The notes: a model not told the origin generated them from the sequence alone. A stretch of DNA of 64,000 nucleotides from an uncultured Dehalococcoidia bacterium (GCA_958295685.1 OY282365.1:2108001-2172000); one strand, 5' to 3'; shown: positions 7,584 to 16,913, counted from the first letter of the stretch. Numbers and translations are program-made.

Positions 7584-10238
7584 ATGACCGGAGACGAAAT
7601 CAGAGAGTCGTTCCTGAGTTTCTTCGAAAGCAAGGGACATCTGCGAGTTCCAAGCTCGTCGCTGATCCCCGTCGGAGACCCCACCCTGCTGCTGACCAAC
7701 GCGGGCATGGTTCAGTTCAAGCCGTACTTCACCGGCGAGGCCGCACCCCCCAGCCGCCGGTTGACGACGGCCCAGAAGTCGTTCCGAACAGTAGACATCG
7801 ACGAGGTCGGCGATACGACCCACCTCACCCTGTTCGAGATGCTGGGGAACTTCAGTATCGGCGACTATTTCAAGAAAGAGGCCATAGACTTCGCCCTCGA
7901 GCTCCTCACCGACGGACTCGGCCTGCCGCAGGAGCGATTTTCCGCCACCATCTTCGACGACGACGAGGAGGCTTACGGCCTCTGGCTAAAGGCAGGCATC
8001 CCCGACAGCCGCATCTACCGCTTCGGGGAAAGTGACAACTGGTGGGGTCCCCCGATACATGGGACCGAGGGCCCGTGCGGGCCGTGCAGCGAGCTGCACT
8101 ACGACTTCGGCGCCGACAGAGGATGCGGCAGGCCCGGCTGCGCCCCCAACTGCGCCAACGTGATGAACGAGCGCGGCGACGCCTGTAACAGATACGTCGA
8201 GCTCTGGAACCTGGTCTTCATGCAGTTCGACCGTCAGCCGGACGGCTCTCTCCCCCCGCTTCCCGCGCCCAGCGTGGACACCGGCATGGGGCTGGAGCGC
8301 GCAGCCGTCGTTCTCCAGGGCGTCGATACGATATACAAGACAGACCTGTTCAAGCCTCTGATCCACAGAGTCGAGCATCTGAGCGGCAGGGCCTACGGCT
8401 CGGACCACGCCGCGGACTACGCCATGCACGCGGTCGCCGAGCACGGCCGAAGCGCCGCGTTCCTGATCGCCGACGGCGTGGTTCCCGGCAACGAGGGGCG
8501 CGGGTACGTCCTTCGAAGGGTCGTCCGACGCGCAATCCGCCAGGCGCGGCGCATCGGCATAGAGGGCCCGTTCCTGGAAGACATCGCCGAGACGACGATC
8601 GGCCTCATGCACAAGGCATACCCGGAGCAGGCCGGCCACCGCGAGTTCGTTCACACGGTGCTCCGCCTCGAAGAGGAGCGGTTCCAACAGGCATACTCGA
8701 ACGGACACGCCGTCCTCAGCAGCGCCCTTCAGGGCGCCGAGTCTCTCCCGGGAGACGTCGTCTTTCGACTGTGGGACACCTACGGATTCCCGGTCGAGAT
8801 GACGCGCGAAATCGCGCGGGAGACCGGCGTCGGCGTCGACGACGACGGCTTCGAGAGGGAGATGGCAGCCCAGCGCGAACGGGCCAGAGCCGGCGGCAGG
8901 TTCGGCGGAGACCGGGCCAAGATACGTGTGTACGAGAGCCTCGGAGTAGGCTCCGCCAGATTCCTGGGCTACGAACGGCTGACCGCGTCAGCCGTGGTGG
9001 TCGGACTGATTTCGGGAGACGAGGCCGTCACCGACGTCTCGAAGGGGGACGAGGTGGAGGTCGTTCTCGTCGAGACGCCGTTCTATCCCGAAGGCGGCGG
9101 CCAGGTCGGCGACGCCGGGGACCTGGCCGGACCCAACGGACGGATCGAGATCAGGGACACCAGGTCCGTAATGCCGGACGTGATCGCCCACTTCGGCGCC
9201 GTATCCCACGGCACACTCTCGGTCGGCGACACCGTCCAGGCCTCTGTGGACCGGGTTCGCCGAGACGACACCGCGCGCAATCACACGGCCACACACCTGC
9301 TCCACGCAGCCCTCAGGCAGGTGCTCGGCCCCCACGTCAGACAGGCAGGGTCGCTGGTGGCGCCGGACCGGCTGCGGTTCGACTTCAGCCACGTCAAGCC
9401 GGTAACGCGGGACGAGCTGTGGGACGTGCAGCTCCTGGTGAACGAGAAGATCAGGCAGAACGCGCGGGTGCTCAAGGACGAGGACGCTTACACGAAGGCC
9501 ATTCAGCGGGGCGCGCTGGCCTTCTTCGGCGACAAGTACGGCGACCGGGTGAGGCTGATCGAGATCGCGAACGGTGAGACGTTCAGCTTCGAGGTGTGCG
9601 GAGGCACCCACGTCGGCCGAACCGGTGAAGTGGGCGCGGTGTACGTCCTTGGCGAGTCGAGCGTCGGCGCGGGTATGCGCAGGATAGAGGCCGTCAGCGG
9701 CCGCGCCGCCGAGAGAATGGTCTGGGACAGACTCGACAGAGAAGAGCGGCTCGCCCAGAAGCTCCAGACCGGCCCGGACGGTCTGGAACTCCGCGTCGAC
9801 AGCCTGGTCGAAGAGACCGGAAGGCTCCTCCGCGACAATCAGGCCCTGAAGCGAAGGCTCGCCCTGAGGGACGCCGAGAACCTTCTGGCGCTCCGCCAGG
9901 ACGTGGACGGCGTCGTCGTCCTGGCGGCCCGAGCCTCAGCCTCGAACGTCGAGTCCCTGCGCGAGACCGGCGACTGGCTGAGAGACAAGCTGGGCAGCGG
10001 CGTCGTGGTCCTGGGCTCGGTGATGAACGACCGGCCTGTGATGGTTGCCATGGTCACCCCCGACCTGGTCGAGAGAGGGCTGGACGCCGCCAGGATCGTG
10101 AGCGGCGCGGCGAAGGCCATCGGAGGCGGAGGCGGAGGCAAACCCGAGATCGCCCAGGCCGGCGGCAAGCTGGCCGACAGGCTCGACGACGCCCTCGGCC
10201 TGGTGCCGGCGCTGGTTCGAAAGAAGGGCGAAGATTGA
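7584..10238 (+). CDS. alaS: Alanyl-tRNA synthetase
   Basis: 884 residues, full length for bacterial AlaRS. Charges tRNA-Ala in the cytoplasm. Class II catalytic core in the first ~450 residues (motif 1 region FKPYFTGEAAPPSRR, then FEMLGNFSIGDYFKKEAI; motif 3 region VPGNEGRGYVLRRVVRRAIR). The editing domain shows the zinc/editing motifs RNHTATHLLHAALR (about residue 570) and CGGTHVGRTGEVGAV (about residue 672). The C-Ala domain ends with the glycine-rich IGGGGGGKPEIAQAGG. ATG at 7584 was chosen because MTGDEIRESFLSFFESKGH is the standard N-terminus. Its stop overlaps the start of ruvX, so the pair is translationally coupled. Confidence 0.98.
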   Translation: MTGDEIRESFLSFFESKGHLRVPSSSLIPVGDPTLLLTNAGMVQFKPYFTGEAAPPSRRLTTAQKSFRTVDIDEVGDTTHLTLFEMLGNFSIGDYFKKEAIDFALELLTDGLGLPQERFSATIFDDDEEAYGLWLKAGIPDSRIYRFGESDNWWGPPIHGTEGPCGPCSELHYDFGADRGCGRPGCAPNCANVMNERGDACNRYVELWNLVFMQFDRQPDGSLPPLPAPSVDTGMGLERAAVVLQGVDTIYKTDLFKPLIHRVEHLSGRAYGSDHAADYAMHAVAEHGRSAAFLIADGVVPGNEGRGYVLRRVVRRAIRQARRIGIEGPFLEDIAETTIGLMHKAYPEQAGHREFVHTVLRLEEERFQQAYSNGHAVLSSALQGAESLPGDVVFRLWDTYGFPVEMTREIARETGVGVDDDGFEREMAAQRERARAGGRFGGDRAKIRVYESLGVGSARFLGYERLTASAVVVGLISGDEAVTDVSKGDEVEVVLVETPFYPEGGGQVGDAGDLAGPNGRIEIRDTRSVMPDVIAHFGAVSHGTLSVGDTVQASVDRVRRDDTARNHTATHLLHAALRQVLGPHVRQAGSLVAPDRLRFDFSHVKPVTRDELWDVQLLVNEKIRQNARVLKDEDAYTKAIQRGALAFFGDKYGDRVRLIEIANGETFSFEVCGGTHVGRTGEVGAVYVLGESSVGAGMRRIEAVSGRAAERMVWDRLDREERLAQKLQTGPDGLELRVDSLVEETGRLLRDNQALKRRLALRDAENLLALRQDVDGVVVLAARASASNVESLRETGDWLRDKLGSGVVVLGSVMNDRPVMVAMVTPDLVERGLDAARIVSGAAKAIGGGGGGKPEIAQAGGKLADRLDDALGLVPALVRKKGED

Positions 10239-10771
10239 CGACCGTGCTCGCCCTGGACGTCGGGGACAGGCGAATAGGGGTGGCGGCAGGCGACCCCACG
10301 GGCACGCTGGCCAGCCCTCTGACGACGATCGAGCGCAGAGCCGAATGCTCCGACGTCGAGGCCGTGCTCAGGCTCGCAGACGAACACGAAGCGGCCGCGA
10401 TCGTGGTGGGCATGCCCCTGAGCCTGTCGGGGGGGAAGAGTTCGCAGACGCGCAAGGTAGAGGGGTTCACCCGGTCGCTGGCGCGGCAGTCCCCGGTCCC
10501 GGTAACCTCGATCGACGAGAGGCTGTCCTCGGCCCAGGCGGAGCGGCTGATACGGGCCTCCGGTAAGAGTCCGTCCAGAGAGAAGCCGCTGGTCGACGCC
10601 GCCGCAGCCGCCGTGATACTCCAGGCGTACCTGGACTCCGGGACAAATACGTCGGCTTCACGCTTCGTCGAGAATCACCCGGAGCGGCCTGAGCCAACAC
10701 GGCGCCGAGGCCGCCGGCGCAAGGGCAGGCGCGCAGCCCCAGCCAACCGGGCGGGGGGTTCTGGCTCCTGA
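10235..10771 (+). CDS. ruvX: Putative pre-16S rRNA nuclease / Holliday-junction resolvase-like RuvX (YqgF)
   Basis: RNase H-fold nuclease family, cytoplasmic, implicated in 16S rRNA 5'-end processing. Motifs: LALDVGDRRIGVA at the N-terminus (catalytic Asp), VVGMPLSLSG, SIDERLSSAQAERLI (catalytic Glu) and VDAAAAAVILQAYLDS (final Asp). The family is usually about 140-150 residues; this one is 178 because of a basic C-terminal tail (TRRRGRRRKGRRAAP). The start is TTG at 10235, overlapping the alaS stop; a GTG three codons later is an alternative. alaS followed by ruvX is a widespread arrangement. Confidence 0.92.
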   Translation: MTTVLALDVGDRRIGVAAGDPTGTLASPLTTIERRAECSDVEAVLRLADEHEAAAIVVGMPLSLSGGKSSQTRKVEGFTRSLARQSPVPVTSIDERLSSAQAERLIRASGKSPSREKPLVDAAAAAVILQAYLDSGTNTSASRFVENHPERPEPTRRRGRRRKGRRAAPANRAGGSGS

Positions 10772-10816
10772 TGGACGTTTTGAAGAAGAAGCTCAGGCGC
10801 GGCGGCGGCGGTGACT

Positions 10817-10845
10817 TTGACGAGGCCCGCCGGGTCAAGTAAAAT
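10817..10845 (+). promoter_or_regulatory. Promoter of glutamine synthetase gene
   Basis: TTGACG (10817-10822), exactly 17 bases, TAAAAT (10840-10845), 39 bases before the chosen start. Strong sigma70-like spacing. Confidence 0.7.
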
Positions 10846-10884
10846 GTCGAGCCAACACTCTTGAGACCATGCGGGAGGGATATG

Positions 10885-11907
10885 ATGGACTATTACAAGG
10901 CGGAATACATCTGGATAGACGGCTCGGAGCCCACCTCCAAGCTCCGCTCCAAGGGCAAGGTAGTCCGAAAGGGAGAGGAGCTGCCGATATGGGGATTCGA
11001 CGGCTCCAGCACCAACCAGGCCCCCGGCGAGAACTCAGACTGTGTGCTGAGACCGGTCTTCTCGTGCCCTGACCCGATTCGCGGGGGTGACGACATACTG
11101 GTCATGTGCGAGGTACTGCTGACGGACATGAGCCCCCACCCGACGAACACCAGGGCGGCCTGCGCCGCGGCCGCAGAGAAGTACGCCGACTTCGACATGT
11201 GGTTCGGCATCGAGCAGGAGTACACCTTCTTCGACGGCATCAAGCCGCTGGGATGGCCGGACAACGGCTTCCCAGCGCCTCAGGGCGGATACTACTGCGG
11301 GGTTGGCTCGGACGAAGTCTTCGGCCGCCCCGTCGTCGAGGCACACTTGGACGCCTGCCTCAGGGCTCGCCTGATGGTGTCCGGCATCAACGCCGAAGTG
11401 ATGCCCTCTCAGTGGGAGTTCCAAATCGGACCCGTGGGCGCGCCTGAAGTCGCAGACCAGCTGTGGCTTGCGCGATGGCTCCTGTACCGCATCGGAGAGG
11501 ACATACACATCGCTGACGGCGGCAGGGGCGTCAGCGCAAGGCTCGACCCCAAACCCGTCCAGGGCGACTGGAACGGCGCCGGCGCGCACACCAACTTCTC
11601 GACCTGGCAGATGCGAGAGTCCTACGACCCCTGCGTGGCCGCAGCCGAAGCCCTTGGAGCCAACCACCATGAGCACATCGCCAACTACGGCCACCGCATA
11701 GAGGAGCGCCTCACGGGCCTCCACGAGACCTGCTCGTACAGGGAATTCAGGTATGGCGTGTCCGACAGAGGCGCCTCCGTTCGCATCCCCTGGCAGGTAC
11801 ATCAGGACCGCAAGGGCTATATCGAAGACAGGCGCCCCAATGCCAACTGCGACCCTTACAAGGTGACCGGACTGATACTGGACACCGTGTGCGGGGCAGC
11901 CTCCTAA
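10885..11907 (+). CDS. glnII: Glutamine synthetase, type II (GlnII / eukaryotic-like)
   Basis: ATP-dependent condensation of glutamate and ammonium to glutamine. 340 residues, the short GSII size rather than the ~450-470 of GSI. Diagnostic GSII text: PIWGFDGSSTNQAPGENSD near residue 35 (substrate/metal region), WFGIEQEYTFFDG (metal-binding glutamates, about 110), the ATP region NGAGAHTNFSTWQMRE (about 232) and SDRGASVRIPW (about 293). I chose the second of two adjacent ATGs (10885) because GGAGG at 10874-10878 is 6 bases away; the ATG at 10882 is possible. Stand-alone gene with its own promoter and terminator. No adenylylation or GlnB gene is adjacent. Confidence 0.94.
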   Translation: MDYYKAEYIWIDGSEPTSKLRSKGKVVRKGEELPIWGFDGSSTNQAPGENSDCVLRPVFSCPDPIRGGDDILVMCEVLLTDMSPHPTNTRAACAAAAEKYADFDMWFGIEQEYTFFDGIKPLGWPDNGFPAPQGGYYCGVGSDEVFGRPVVEAHLDACLRARLMVSGINAEVMPSQWEFQIGPVGAPEVADQLWLARWLLYRIGEDIHIADGGRGVSARLDPKPVQGDWNGAGAHTNFSTWQMRESYDPCVAAAEALGANHHEHIANYGHRIEERLTGLHETCSYREFRYGVSDRGASVRIPWQVHQDRKGYIEDRRPNANCDPYKVTGLILDTVCGAAS

Positions 11908-11923
11908 GCACAGGCACACCGAC

Positions 11924-11956
11924 GACAGGGGGCCTGTGCCGGCGCAGGCCCCTGTC
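11924..11956 (+). terminator. Terminator-like hairpin after glutamine synthetase
   Basis: GACAGGGG (11924-11931) pairs with CCCCTGTC (11949-11956), then CCTG (11933-11936) with CAGG (11945-11948) past one bulged G; loop TGCCGGCG. No strong U tract follows. Confidence 0.5.
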
Positions 11957-12034
11957 TCATCCGATCAGGCGAATTACCCCACCCCATGGCGGTGCGGCTT
12001 TGGCCGCCTACCGTACAACGGACAAGGAGGACAC

Positions 12035-12817
12035 GTGGAAATTTCTAAGCACGAGCCAGGGATGTTCAGCTGGGCCGATCTCGCCGCGGCCGACGGGGAG
12101 GGGGCCAAGCAGTTCTACACCCGTCTCCTCGGACTGGAGGCCGTAGACGTGCCGATGGGGGGCGGGCACTCCTACGTGATGCTGACCAAGAACGGCAAGA
12201 AGGTCTGCGCGCTCTACGAGATGACCGAGGACGTGCGGCAGAAGATGGGCGGCCACCCGACGTGGTGCGCCTACTTCACCGTGGAGAGCGCGGACGCCTC
12301 AGCCGCGCGTGTGGAAGAGCTCGGCGGCTCCGTGATGCAGCAGCCTTTCGACATGATGGACTCGGGGCGCATGGCCGTGGCCCAGGACCCGACGGGAGCC
12401 GCGTTCTTCATGTGGGAGCCCAGGGCCCACATCGGCGCCGAGGTGTTCGGTGAGCCGGGAGCCCTGGCCTGGACGGAGCTGTACACCCCCGATACGGGAG
12501 CGGCCGCGAAGTTCTACGAGGGCCTGTTCGGGTGGTCGGCAGACAGGAAGCCGAACGACTATTTCGAGTTCGCAATAGACGGCAGGTCGGCGGCGGGGAT
12601 GCTGGAGATCAAGGAGGAGTGGGGATACGTGCCGCCCAACTGGTCGATCTACCTCACGGTCGCCGATCTCGACAAGGCGCTGGAGAGCGCGGCGGGCATG
12701 GGCGCCGCAGAGGTCATGCCTCCCATGGAGATCGAGCACGTGGGACGGTTCGTCGTCATCAAGGACCCGCAGGGTACGTACGTTGGCCTCATTCAGATGG
12801 CGGTGAACCCGTCCTGA
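12035..12817 (+). CDS. VOC-family (glyoxalase/bleomycin-resistance fold) tandem protein
   Basis: 260 residues with two vicinal-oxygen-chelate modules. Module 1 starts GMFSWADLAAADGEGAKQFY, module 2 LAWTELYTPDTGAAAKFYEG (about residue 140); both end in the expected beta strand (AFFMWEPRAHIGAE; GTYVGLIQMAV). This resembles the CFP-30B / 27-kDa antigen-type paired VOC proteins rather than lactoylglutathione lyase. The canonical His/Glu metal set is incomplete, so an enzymatic reaction cannot be named. Start GTG at 12035 is preceded by AAGGAGG at a 5-base distance. The last 29 bases overlap the convergent gene at 12789. Confidence 0.8.
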   Translation: MEISKHEPGMFSWADLAAADGEGAKQFYTRLLGLEAVDVPMGGGHSYVMLTKNGKKVCALYEMTEDVRQKMGGHPTWCAYFTVESADASAARVEELGGSVMQQPFDMMDSGRMAVAQDPTGAAFFMWEPRAHIGAEVFGEPGALAWTELYTPDTGAAAKFYEGLFGWSADRKPNDYFEFAIDGRSAAGMLEIKEEWGYVPPNWSIYLTVADLDKALESAAGMGAAEVMPPMEIEHVGRFVVIKDPQGTYVGLIQMAVNPS

Positions 12818-13907
12818 GCCGCCGCCGAAGCGCGTACCCGACGAGCGCGGTCATCAGCAGGACGAGGCTGACGGGGGCGGCGTATTCGAACCGGCCCCTC
12901 TGCCAGAACCCCAGGCCCCATCCTGGCTGCGGGAGGCCGGACAGGGTCACCGAGATCGGCGTCCCCGGCGCCAGGCCGGACGCCTCCAGCAGCCGGTAGC
13001 GCGTCTCGCCGATCGAGACCGTGCGCGCGCCGCCGAGAGACACGGAGGCGAGCCCCATCGTCTCCTCCGGGGTCATCACGCGCAGACTCTCCGCGCCGTA
13101 TCTGACCGCCCTATCGAACGACGCCTCCGATCCCGTGTACGGGAACTCGTACGAGTACATCACCTCGTGCGACCCGGGCGGCACGCCCGCCACGAGAGCG
13201 AACCCCCTGTCCACCTGGATGTAGTCGGCTCCTGGGAGCGTCGTCTCGACCAGCAGGCCGCGGGCGCCCGACGGCAGGCCGAACCGGACGAGGTCCATCA
13301 CACCAGGCCCCGGCACGTAGGCGCGGTCTCCAGTGTTCACCAGGCTCATGATCTCCAGAGCCGAGACCATCCTCGTGTCCGGGTCGGCTCCAGCGAAGAG
13401 GATGGACGCCGTCGAGACCGACAGCGAGCCGTCGTCGGAGTCCGAGTCGTACACGGTGAGCTCGAACGGCTCCGGGGGCCACGTCGAGACGTCCAGGTCG
13501 GTGCCGTAGAAGGCGTCCTGGTACGTGACCGATACTCCGTACGCCGTCCCAGCGTCATACGGGACCTCGTCGAATCGGAAGCTGCCCTCCGGGTCGGTGA
13601 CCGCTTCGATCTCCTGCCGGCCCTCGGTCGTCACCTGGTGGAGCGTCACGGTCAGCGCTTCGACGCTGCCGCCGCCGCGGCTGGCGTTCACGACCCGTCC
13701 CTCGACGGAGCCCGGCGCTTCCTGCGCGTACAGTTCCGGTCCGCCCACCAAGGCGGCGCCCATCAGGAGAGCGGCGGCCGAGGCCCGGACGCAAGCCCGA
13801 ATCCAGCCGTCCGACCGGCCGCGCCCGGCAGACCCGCCTACCGTCATCTGCGCGCCACCGTGACCAGCAGCAGGCTGGCCCAGCCTTCGTATGAGGTCAC
13901 TCCCCAT
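12789..13907 (-). CDS. Secreted, membrane-anchored protein with carboxypeptidase-regulatory-like domain
   Basis: 372 residues. N-terminal signal sequence (RASAAALLMGAALVGGPELY followed by AQEAP), then a CarboxypepD_reg-like beta-sandwich (GSVEGRVVNASRGGGSVEAL ... DPEGSFRFDEVPYDAG), a central beta-rich region (SLVNTGDRAYVPGP, VPPGSHEVMYSYEFPY) and one C-terminal transmembrane helix (VSLVLLMTALVGYALRRRL). It would sit outside the cell, anchored at its C-terminus. It follows ccmI-like with an 11-base overlap, so it closes the cytochrome-maturation operon. ATG 13847 is an alternative start closer to the signal peptide. A role in c-type cytochrome assembly or electron transfer is inference from position. 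Confidence 0.7.
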   Translation of the reverse strand: MGSDLIRRLGQPAAGHGGAQMTVGGSAGRGRSDGWIRACVRASAAALLMGAALVGGPELYAQEAPGSVEGRVVNASRGGGSVEALTVTLHQVTTEGRQEIEAVTDPEGSFRFDEVPYDAGTAYGVSVTYQDAFYGTDLDVSTWPPEPFELTVYDSDSDDGSLSVSTASILFAGADPDTRMVSALEIMSLVNTGDRAYVPGPGVMDLVRFGLPSGARGLLVETTLPGADYIQVDRGFALVAGVPPGSHEVMYSYEFPYTGSEASFDRAVRYGAESLRVMTPEETMGLASVSLGGARTVSIGETRYRLLEASGLAPGTPISVTLSGLPQPGWGLGFWQRGRFEYAAPVSLVLLMTALVGYALRRRLRTGSPPSE

Positions 13908-14244
13908 CGCCCGCCTGCGCGCGCACCCTCTTCATCTCACGCTCGACCGTCGCCATCAGCGCCCGCTCCTCCGCGTCCCCGACCTCCATCTCCCTGAGCG
14001 CCAGGGCGGCGTCGGTCATGTACCTCTCTCTCAACCACTCCCTGTCCTCCTCGGCGAGATTGCCGACAGCCCACTCCAACTCGGTGGTTCTCAGGCCCGC
14101 GATGGCCGCCTCCCAGCGCGCGGAGACCTCCGAGGCCGTCGTGTCCTCGTCCGAGAGGAGCGGGCGGCCTGCGCGTGTCAGAAAAGGGTATGCGATGGCC
14201 AGGGCGGGGATCAGAGCCAGCGCGAAGGCCATGAAGACCAGCAT
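13897..14244 (-). CDS. CcmI-like small membrane protein of cytochrome c maturation
   Basis: 115 residues. One N-terminal transmembrane helix (MLVFMAFALALIPALAIAYP) followed by a charged helical region with ELEWAVGNLAEEDREWLRER and LREMEVGDAEERALM, which resembles the N-terminal membrane and coiled part of CcmI, the factor that presents apocytochrome to the heme lyase. The TPR part of classical CcmI is absent. It lies 14 bases after ccmF and overlaps the next gene. The start ATG at 14244 is preceded by a G-rich GGGGGAACGGA. Confidence 0.65.
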   Translation of the reverse strand: MLVFMAFALALIPALAIAYPFLTRAGRPLLSDEDTTASEVSARWEAAIAGLRTTELEWAVGNLAEEDREWLRERYMTDAALALREMEVGDAEERALMATVEREMKRVRAQAGDGE

Positions 14245-14258
14245 TCCGTTCCCCCGCG

Positions 14259-16244
14259 CTAGGCCCGGGCGGCCTGTGCCAGGGCGCGGGCGGTCAGTGT
14301 CTCGGCGGCGGGCCGCCGCTGGGGCCAGAGGCCGAACACCACTCCGACGAACAGCAGGGGCCCTGACGCCCACATCCACCACACGAGAGGGTTGACGAGC
14401 ACGCGGAACACGGCTCGCCCGTCCTCGTCGAACTCCGAGGGTACTATGTAGAAGTCCTCGGCCGGCGTGCTCCTGATCGCCCCGCGGGTCGAGGCGATCC
14501 TGAAGTCGGGGTAGAACGCCCTGAACGGCCGCATCGTCCCCAAGCGCGAGCCGCCCGAATAGACGACCAGCTCTGCGACCTCCTCCACCCTGTCGGCGAA
14601 GAAGGTCTTTTCGACGCCGAGGTATCTGAATGAGTAGCCGTCCAGGTTTCCGGTGTCGCCGGGCCTCAGCACCATGTCTCGCTGGACCGAGTAGAAGGAT
14701 GACCCTATAGCGCCGACCGCCAGCATGACGATGGCGAGGTGTACGACGTACCCGCCGTATCTGGGCCGGTTCCTGAGCAGCAGCCGTCCGAACGCCAGCG
14801 GGGTCGGCTCTCCGCTTCGGCGGCGTGACATCGTTCCACGCACCCATTCGCTCAGGATGCCCGTGACCACCATGGCGCACACCGAGAAGGCCGTGACCGC
14901 CACCGGCCGGCCAATGCCCAGCAGCATCAGCACCGCCGCCGCGGCGACTCCGGCCGCGACCGGGTACTTCAGGGCGTTCACCACGTTGGCCCTCGAAGCC
15001 CGCCTCCAGGGCAGCAACGGCCCAACGCCCATGAGGACCACCAGGGTCAGTATCAGCGGTCCATTGACGCGGTTGAAGAACGGGGCGCCCACGGTGACCG
15101 TCTCGTCCTGAGCAGCCTCGGAGAATATCGGGAATACCGTGCCCCAGAGGGTGACCAGCGCCACCGCTAGGAAGAGGACGTTCTGCGTCAGAAACACGCT
15201 CTCGCGGGACAGGATCGAGTCCAGCCCCTCACGGCTCTTCAGGGTTCCGGCGCGCCACCAGAAGGCGGCCAGCGACGCCAGCAGCGTGAATGTCATGAAG
15301 GACAGGAACAGCCATCCCATGCTCGACTGCGCGAACGAGTGGACCGAGGGCACCGGTCCTCCGCGGTTGATGAACATGCCCATCTGAGCCAGCGTGAACG
15401 CGGTTATGATCAGCACAATGTTCCACATGCGGAACATTCCCCTGCGCTTCTGCACCATTATCGAATGCACGAAGGCGGTCATGGCCAGCCAGGGCATCAG
15501 GGCCGAGTTCTCCACGGGGTCCCAGGCCCAGTAGCCGCCCCATCCCAGTATCGTGTACGCCCACCATGCGCCCAGCATCAGTCCGACGGTCAGGACGAGC
15601 CAGGTGATCATTCCCCACAGGCGGCCCTGGTCGACCCACTCGTCGCGGCCGCCTCTGCCTGCCATCATGGCGCCCATCGCTATGGAAAAGGGGACCGACA
15701 CCATCACCAGTCCCGTCATCTGGACCGGCGGGTGGATGAACATCCCGAAGTGAACCAGCAGCGGGTTTATCCCCTGCCCGTCGGCCGGCGTGATCGGCAG
15801 CCTCTCGAGTGGGTTGGCGAAGCCGAGGATGATGACCATGAAGAAGGTCAGCGCGAGCATCAGGATGCCGGAGGCATAGGCGGTCGTGTGCGGCATCCTT
15901 CGGGAAAGGCCGCGGAGGGCTATGGCCGACGTCACGGCCAGCACCAGAGCGAGGAACAGGAGCGACCCGGCGTTGCCGGCGTACATAGCGACCCAGGTGT
16001 AGGCATTCGGCATGGCGAGGTTGCTGTTCTCGGCTACGTAGCGCACCGAGAAGTCGCGGCCGACGAAGGCGTTCACGAGGGAGACCGTGGGCGCCGCCAG
16101 CAACAGGGGGAGCGAGTAGGCCGCGTACCTGCCGCTGGTCGACAGGTCTGTCATGCGGAGGCCGGCTCCGAGGAAGGATGCCAAGGCCGCGTAGGCGGCA
16201 ACCAGCGCGGCGATTACCAGTGAGACCTGACCGATCTCGACCAT
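14259..16244 (-). CDS. ccmF: Heme lyase subunit CcmF (CcmF/CycK/NrfE family)
   Basis: 661 residues, polytopic membrane protein (about 14-15 hydrophobic segments). With CcmH it attaches heme to CXXCH motifs of apocytochromes c on the outer face of the membrane. The WWD heme-handling domain is clear: GWGGYWAWDPVENSALMPWL (about residue 228). Other family marks are VFVGRDFSVRYVAENSN near residue 45-60, TPADGQGINPLLVHFGMFIH and NRGGPVPSVHSFAQSS (conserved His). The C-terminal extracytoplasmic domain (YSFRYLGVEKTFFADR) precedes a last helix. The ATG at 16244 overlaps the ccmH stop (ATGA). A frame extending further upstream is ccmH sequence in another register and was not used. Confidence 0.92.
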   Translation of the reverse strand: MVEIGQVSLVIAALVAAYAALASFLGAGLRMTDLSTSGRYAAYSLPLLLAAPTVSLVNAFVGRDFSVRYVAENSNLAMPNAYTWVAMYAGNAGSLLFLALVLAVTSAIALRGLSRRMPHTTAYASGILMLALTFFMVIILGFANPLERLPITPADGQGINPLLVHFGMFIHPPVQMTGLVMVSVPFSIAMGAMMAGRGGRDEWVDQGRLWGMITWLVLTVGLMLGAWWAYTILGWGGYWAWDPVENSALMPWLAMTAFVHSIMVQKRRGMFRMWNIVLIITAFTLAQMGMFINRGGPVPSVHSFAQSSMGWLFLSFMTFTLLASLAAFWWRAGTLKSREGLDSILSRESVFLTQNVLFLAVALVTLWGTVFPIFSEAAQDETVTVGAPFFNRVNGPLILTLVVLMGVGPLLPWRRASRANVVNALKYPVAAGVAAAAVLMLLGIGRPVAVTAFSVCAMVVTGILSEWVRGTMSRRRSGEPTPLAFGRLLLRNRPRYGGYVVHLAIVMLAVGAIGSSFYSVQRDMVLRPGDTGNLDGYSFRYLGVEKTFFADRVEEVAELVVYSGGSRLGTMRPFRAFYPDFRIASTRGAIRSTPAEDFYIVPSEFDEDGRAVFRVLVNPLVWWMWASGPLLFVGVVFGLWPQRRPAAETLTARALAQAARA

Positions 16245-16795
16245 CAGCCTCTCTCGTCGCGGCCCGGGTCGGCCATGGCCGACTCGATTCTCCTGAAGTA
16301 ACTTTCGCGCTCGCGGTCCGAGAGCGGGTTCGCCGGAGACCGGTTCGGGGCCGCCGGCCCGGCTCGCCTCATGCTCCTCAAGACCAGGAACAGGCCGGCC
16401 GCAGCAGCAACGGCTCCCAGCGGCGGGACTATCCACACCAGGGCGGTGGCCCCTCGCCCAGGCGGCTCCATGAGGACGCTCGGGCCGTAGCGCTCCACGA
16501 AGAACTCGCGGATCGACTCGTCGCTCCGGCCCTCAGCCAGCTTCTCGTCCACGACCGCCCTCATCTGGGACGCGAGCACGTGCTGCGACTGGTCTAGCGA
16601 CTCGCCGGGGCAGACAGGGCACATGATCGTTCGGTTCAGGGCTTGGGCGCGCTGCTCCAGGGGCGGCACGTCGTCCTGCGAAGCGCAGGCCGCGGCGAGG
16701 CATATCAGGGCGGCCGCTGCGCGGGCATACCACCTGAATGCGGCGTGCCCGGACTGCCGGCCTCTGTCATGTGAGGGTGAAGGCCCTGAATTCAC
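16244..16795 (-). CDS. ccmH: Cytochrome c maturation thiol-reductase CcmH
   Basis: 183 residues. Keeps apocytochrome cysteines reduced and works with CcmF in heme ligation. Lipoprotein-like N-terminus (AALICLAAACASQDD), then the redox motif MCPVCPGESLDQSQ (Cys pair at about residues 59 and 62, in place of the usual RCxxCQ), then the three-helix CcmH fold (RAVVDEKLAEGRSDESIREF) and FVERYGPSVLMEPP, then a C-terminal transmembrane helix (ALVWIVPPLGAVAAAAGLFL). First gene of the minus-strand ccm unit in the window; ccmA-E and ccmG are not here and must lie elsewhere if the system is complete. Confidence 0.9.
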   Translation of the reverse strand: MNSGPSPSHDRGRQSGHAAFRWYARAAAALICLAAACASQDDVPPLEQRAQALNRTIMCPVCPGESLDQSQHVLASQMRAVVDEKLAEGRSDESIREFFVERYGPSVLMEPPGRGATALVWIVPPLGAVAAAAGLFLVLRSMRRAGPAAPNRSPANPLSDRERESYFRRIESAMADPGRDERG

Positions 16796-16845
16796 CGCGC
16801 CACGTGCCTCTCTTGTCAGCGCTGGGAGTGGATACCGGAGTCCAT

Positions 16846-16893
16846 TATAGCAACTGAGCCGCCCTTGAGTATAGCGACTGAGCCGCCCTCGAG
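16846..16893. repeat. 24-bp tandem duplication
   Basis: Two adjacent copies of TATAGC(A/G)ACTGAGCCGCCC followed by (T/C) and CGAG/TGAG-type ends, differing at two positions, in the divergent intergenic region between ccmH and the gene at 16968. Confidence 0.6.
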
Positions 16894-16913
16894 CGCGGGT
16901 GGCGCGGCGGGTT

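Noticed and set aside
10861..10884. Upstream TTG start for glutamine synthetase
   Set aside because: It would place the ribosome site inside the coding region; MDYYKAEYIWIDG after GGAGG is the normal GSII start.
16245..16436. N-terminal extension of ccmF
   Set aside because: The extra 64 residues are ccmH DNA read out of frame; the ATG overlapping the ccmH stop is the proper start.
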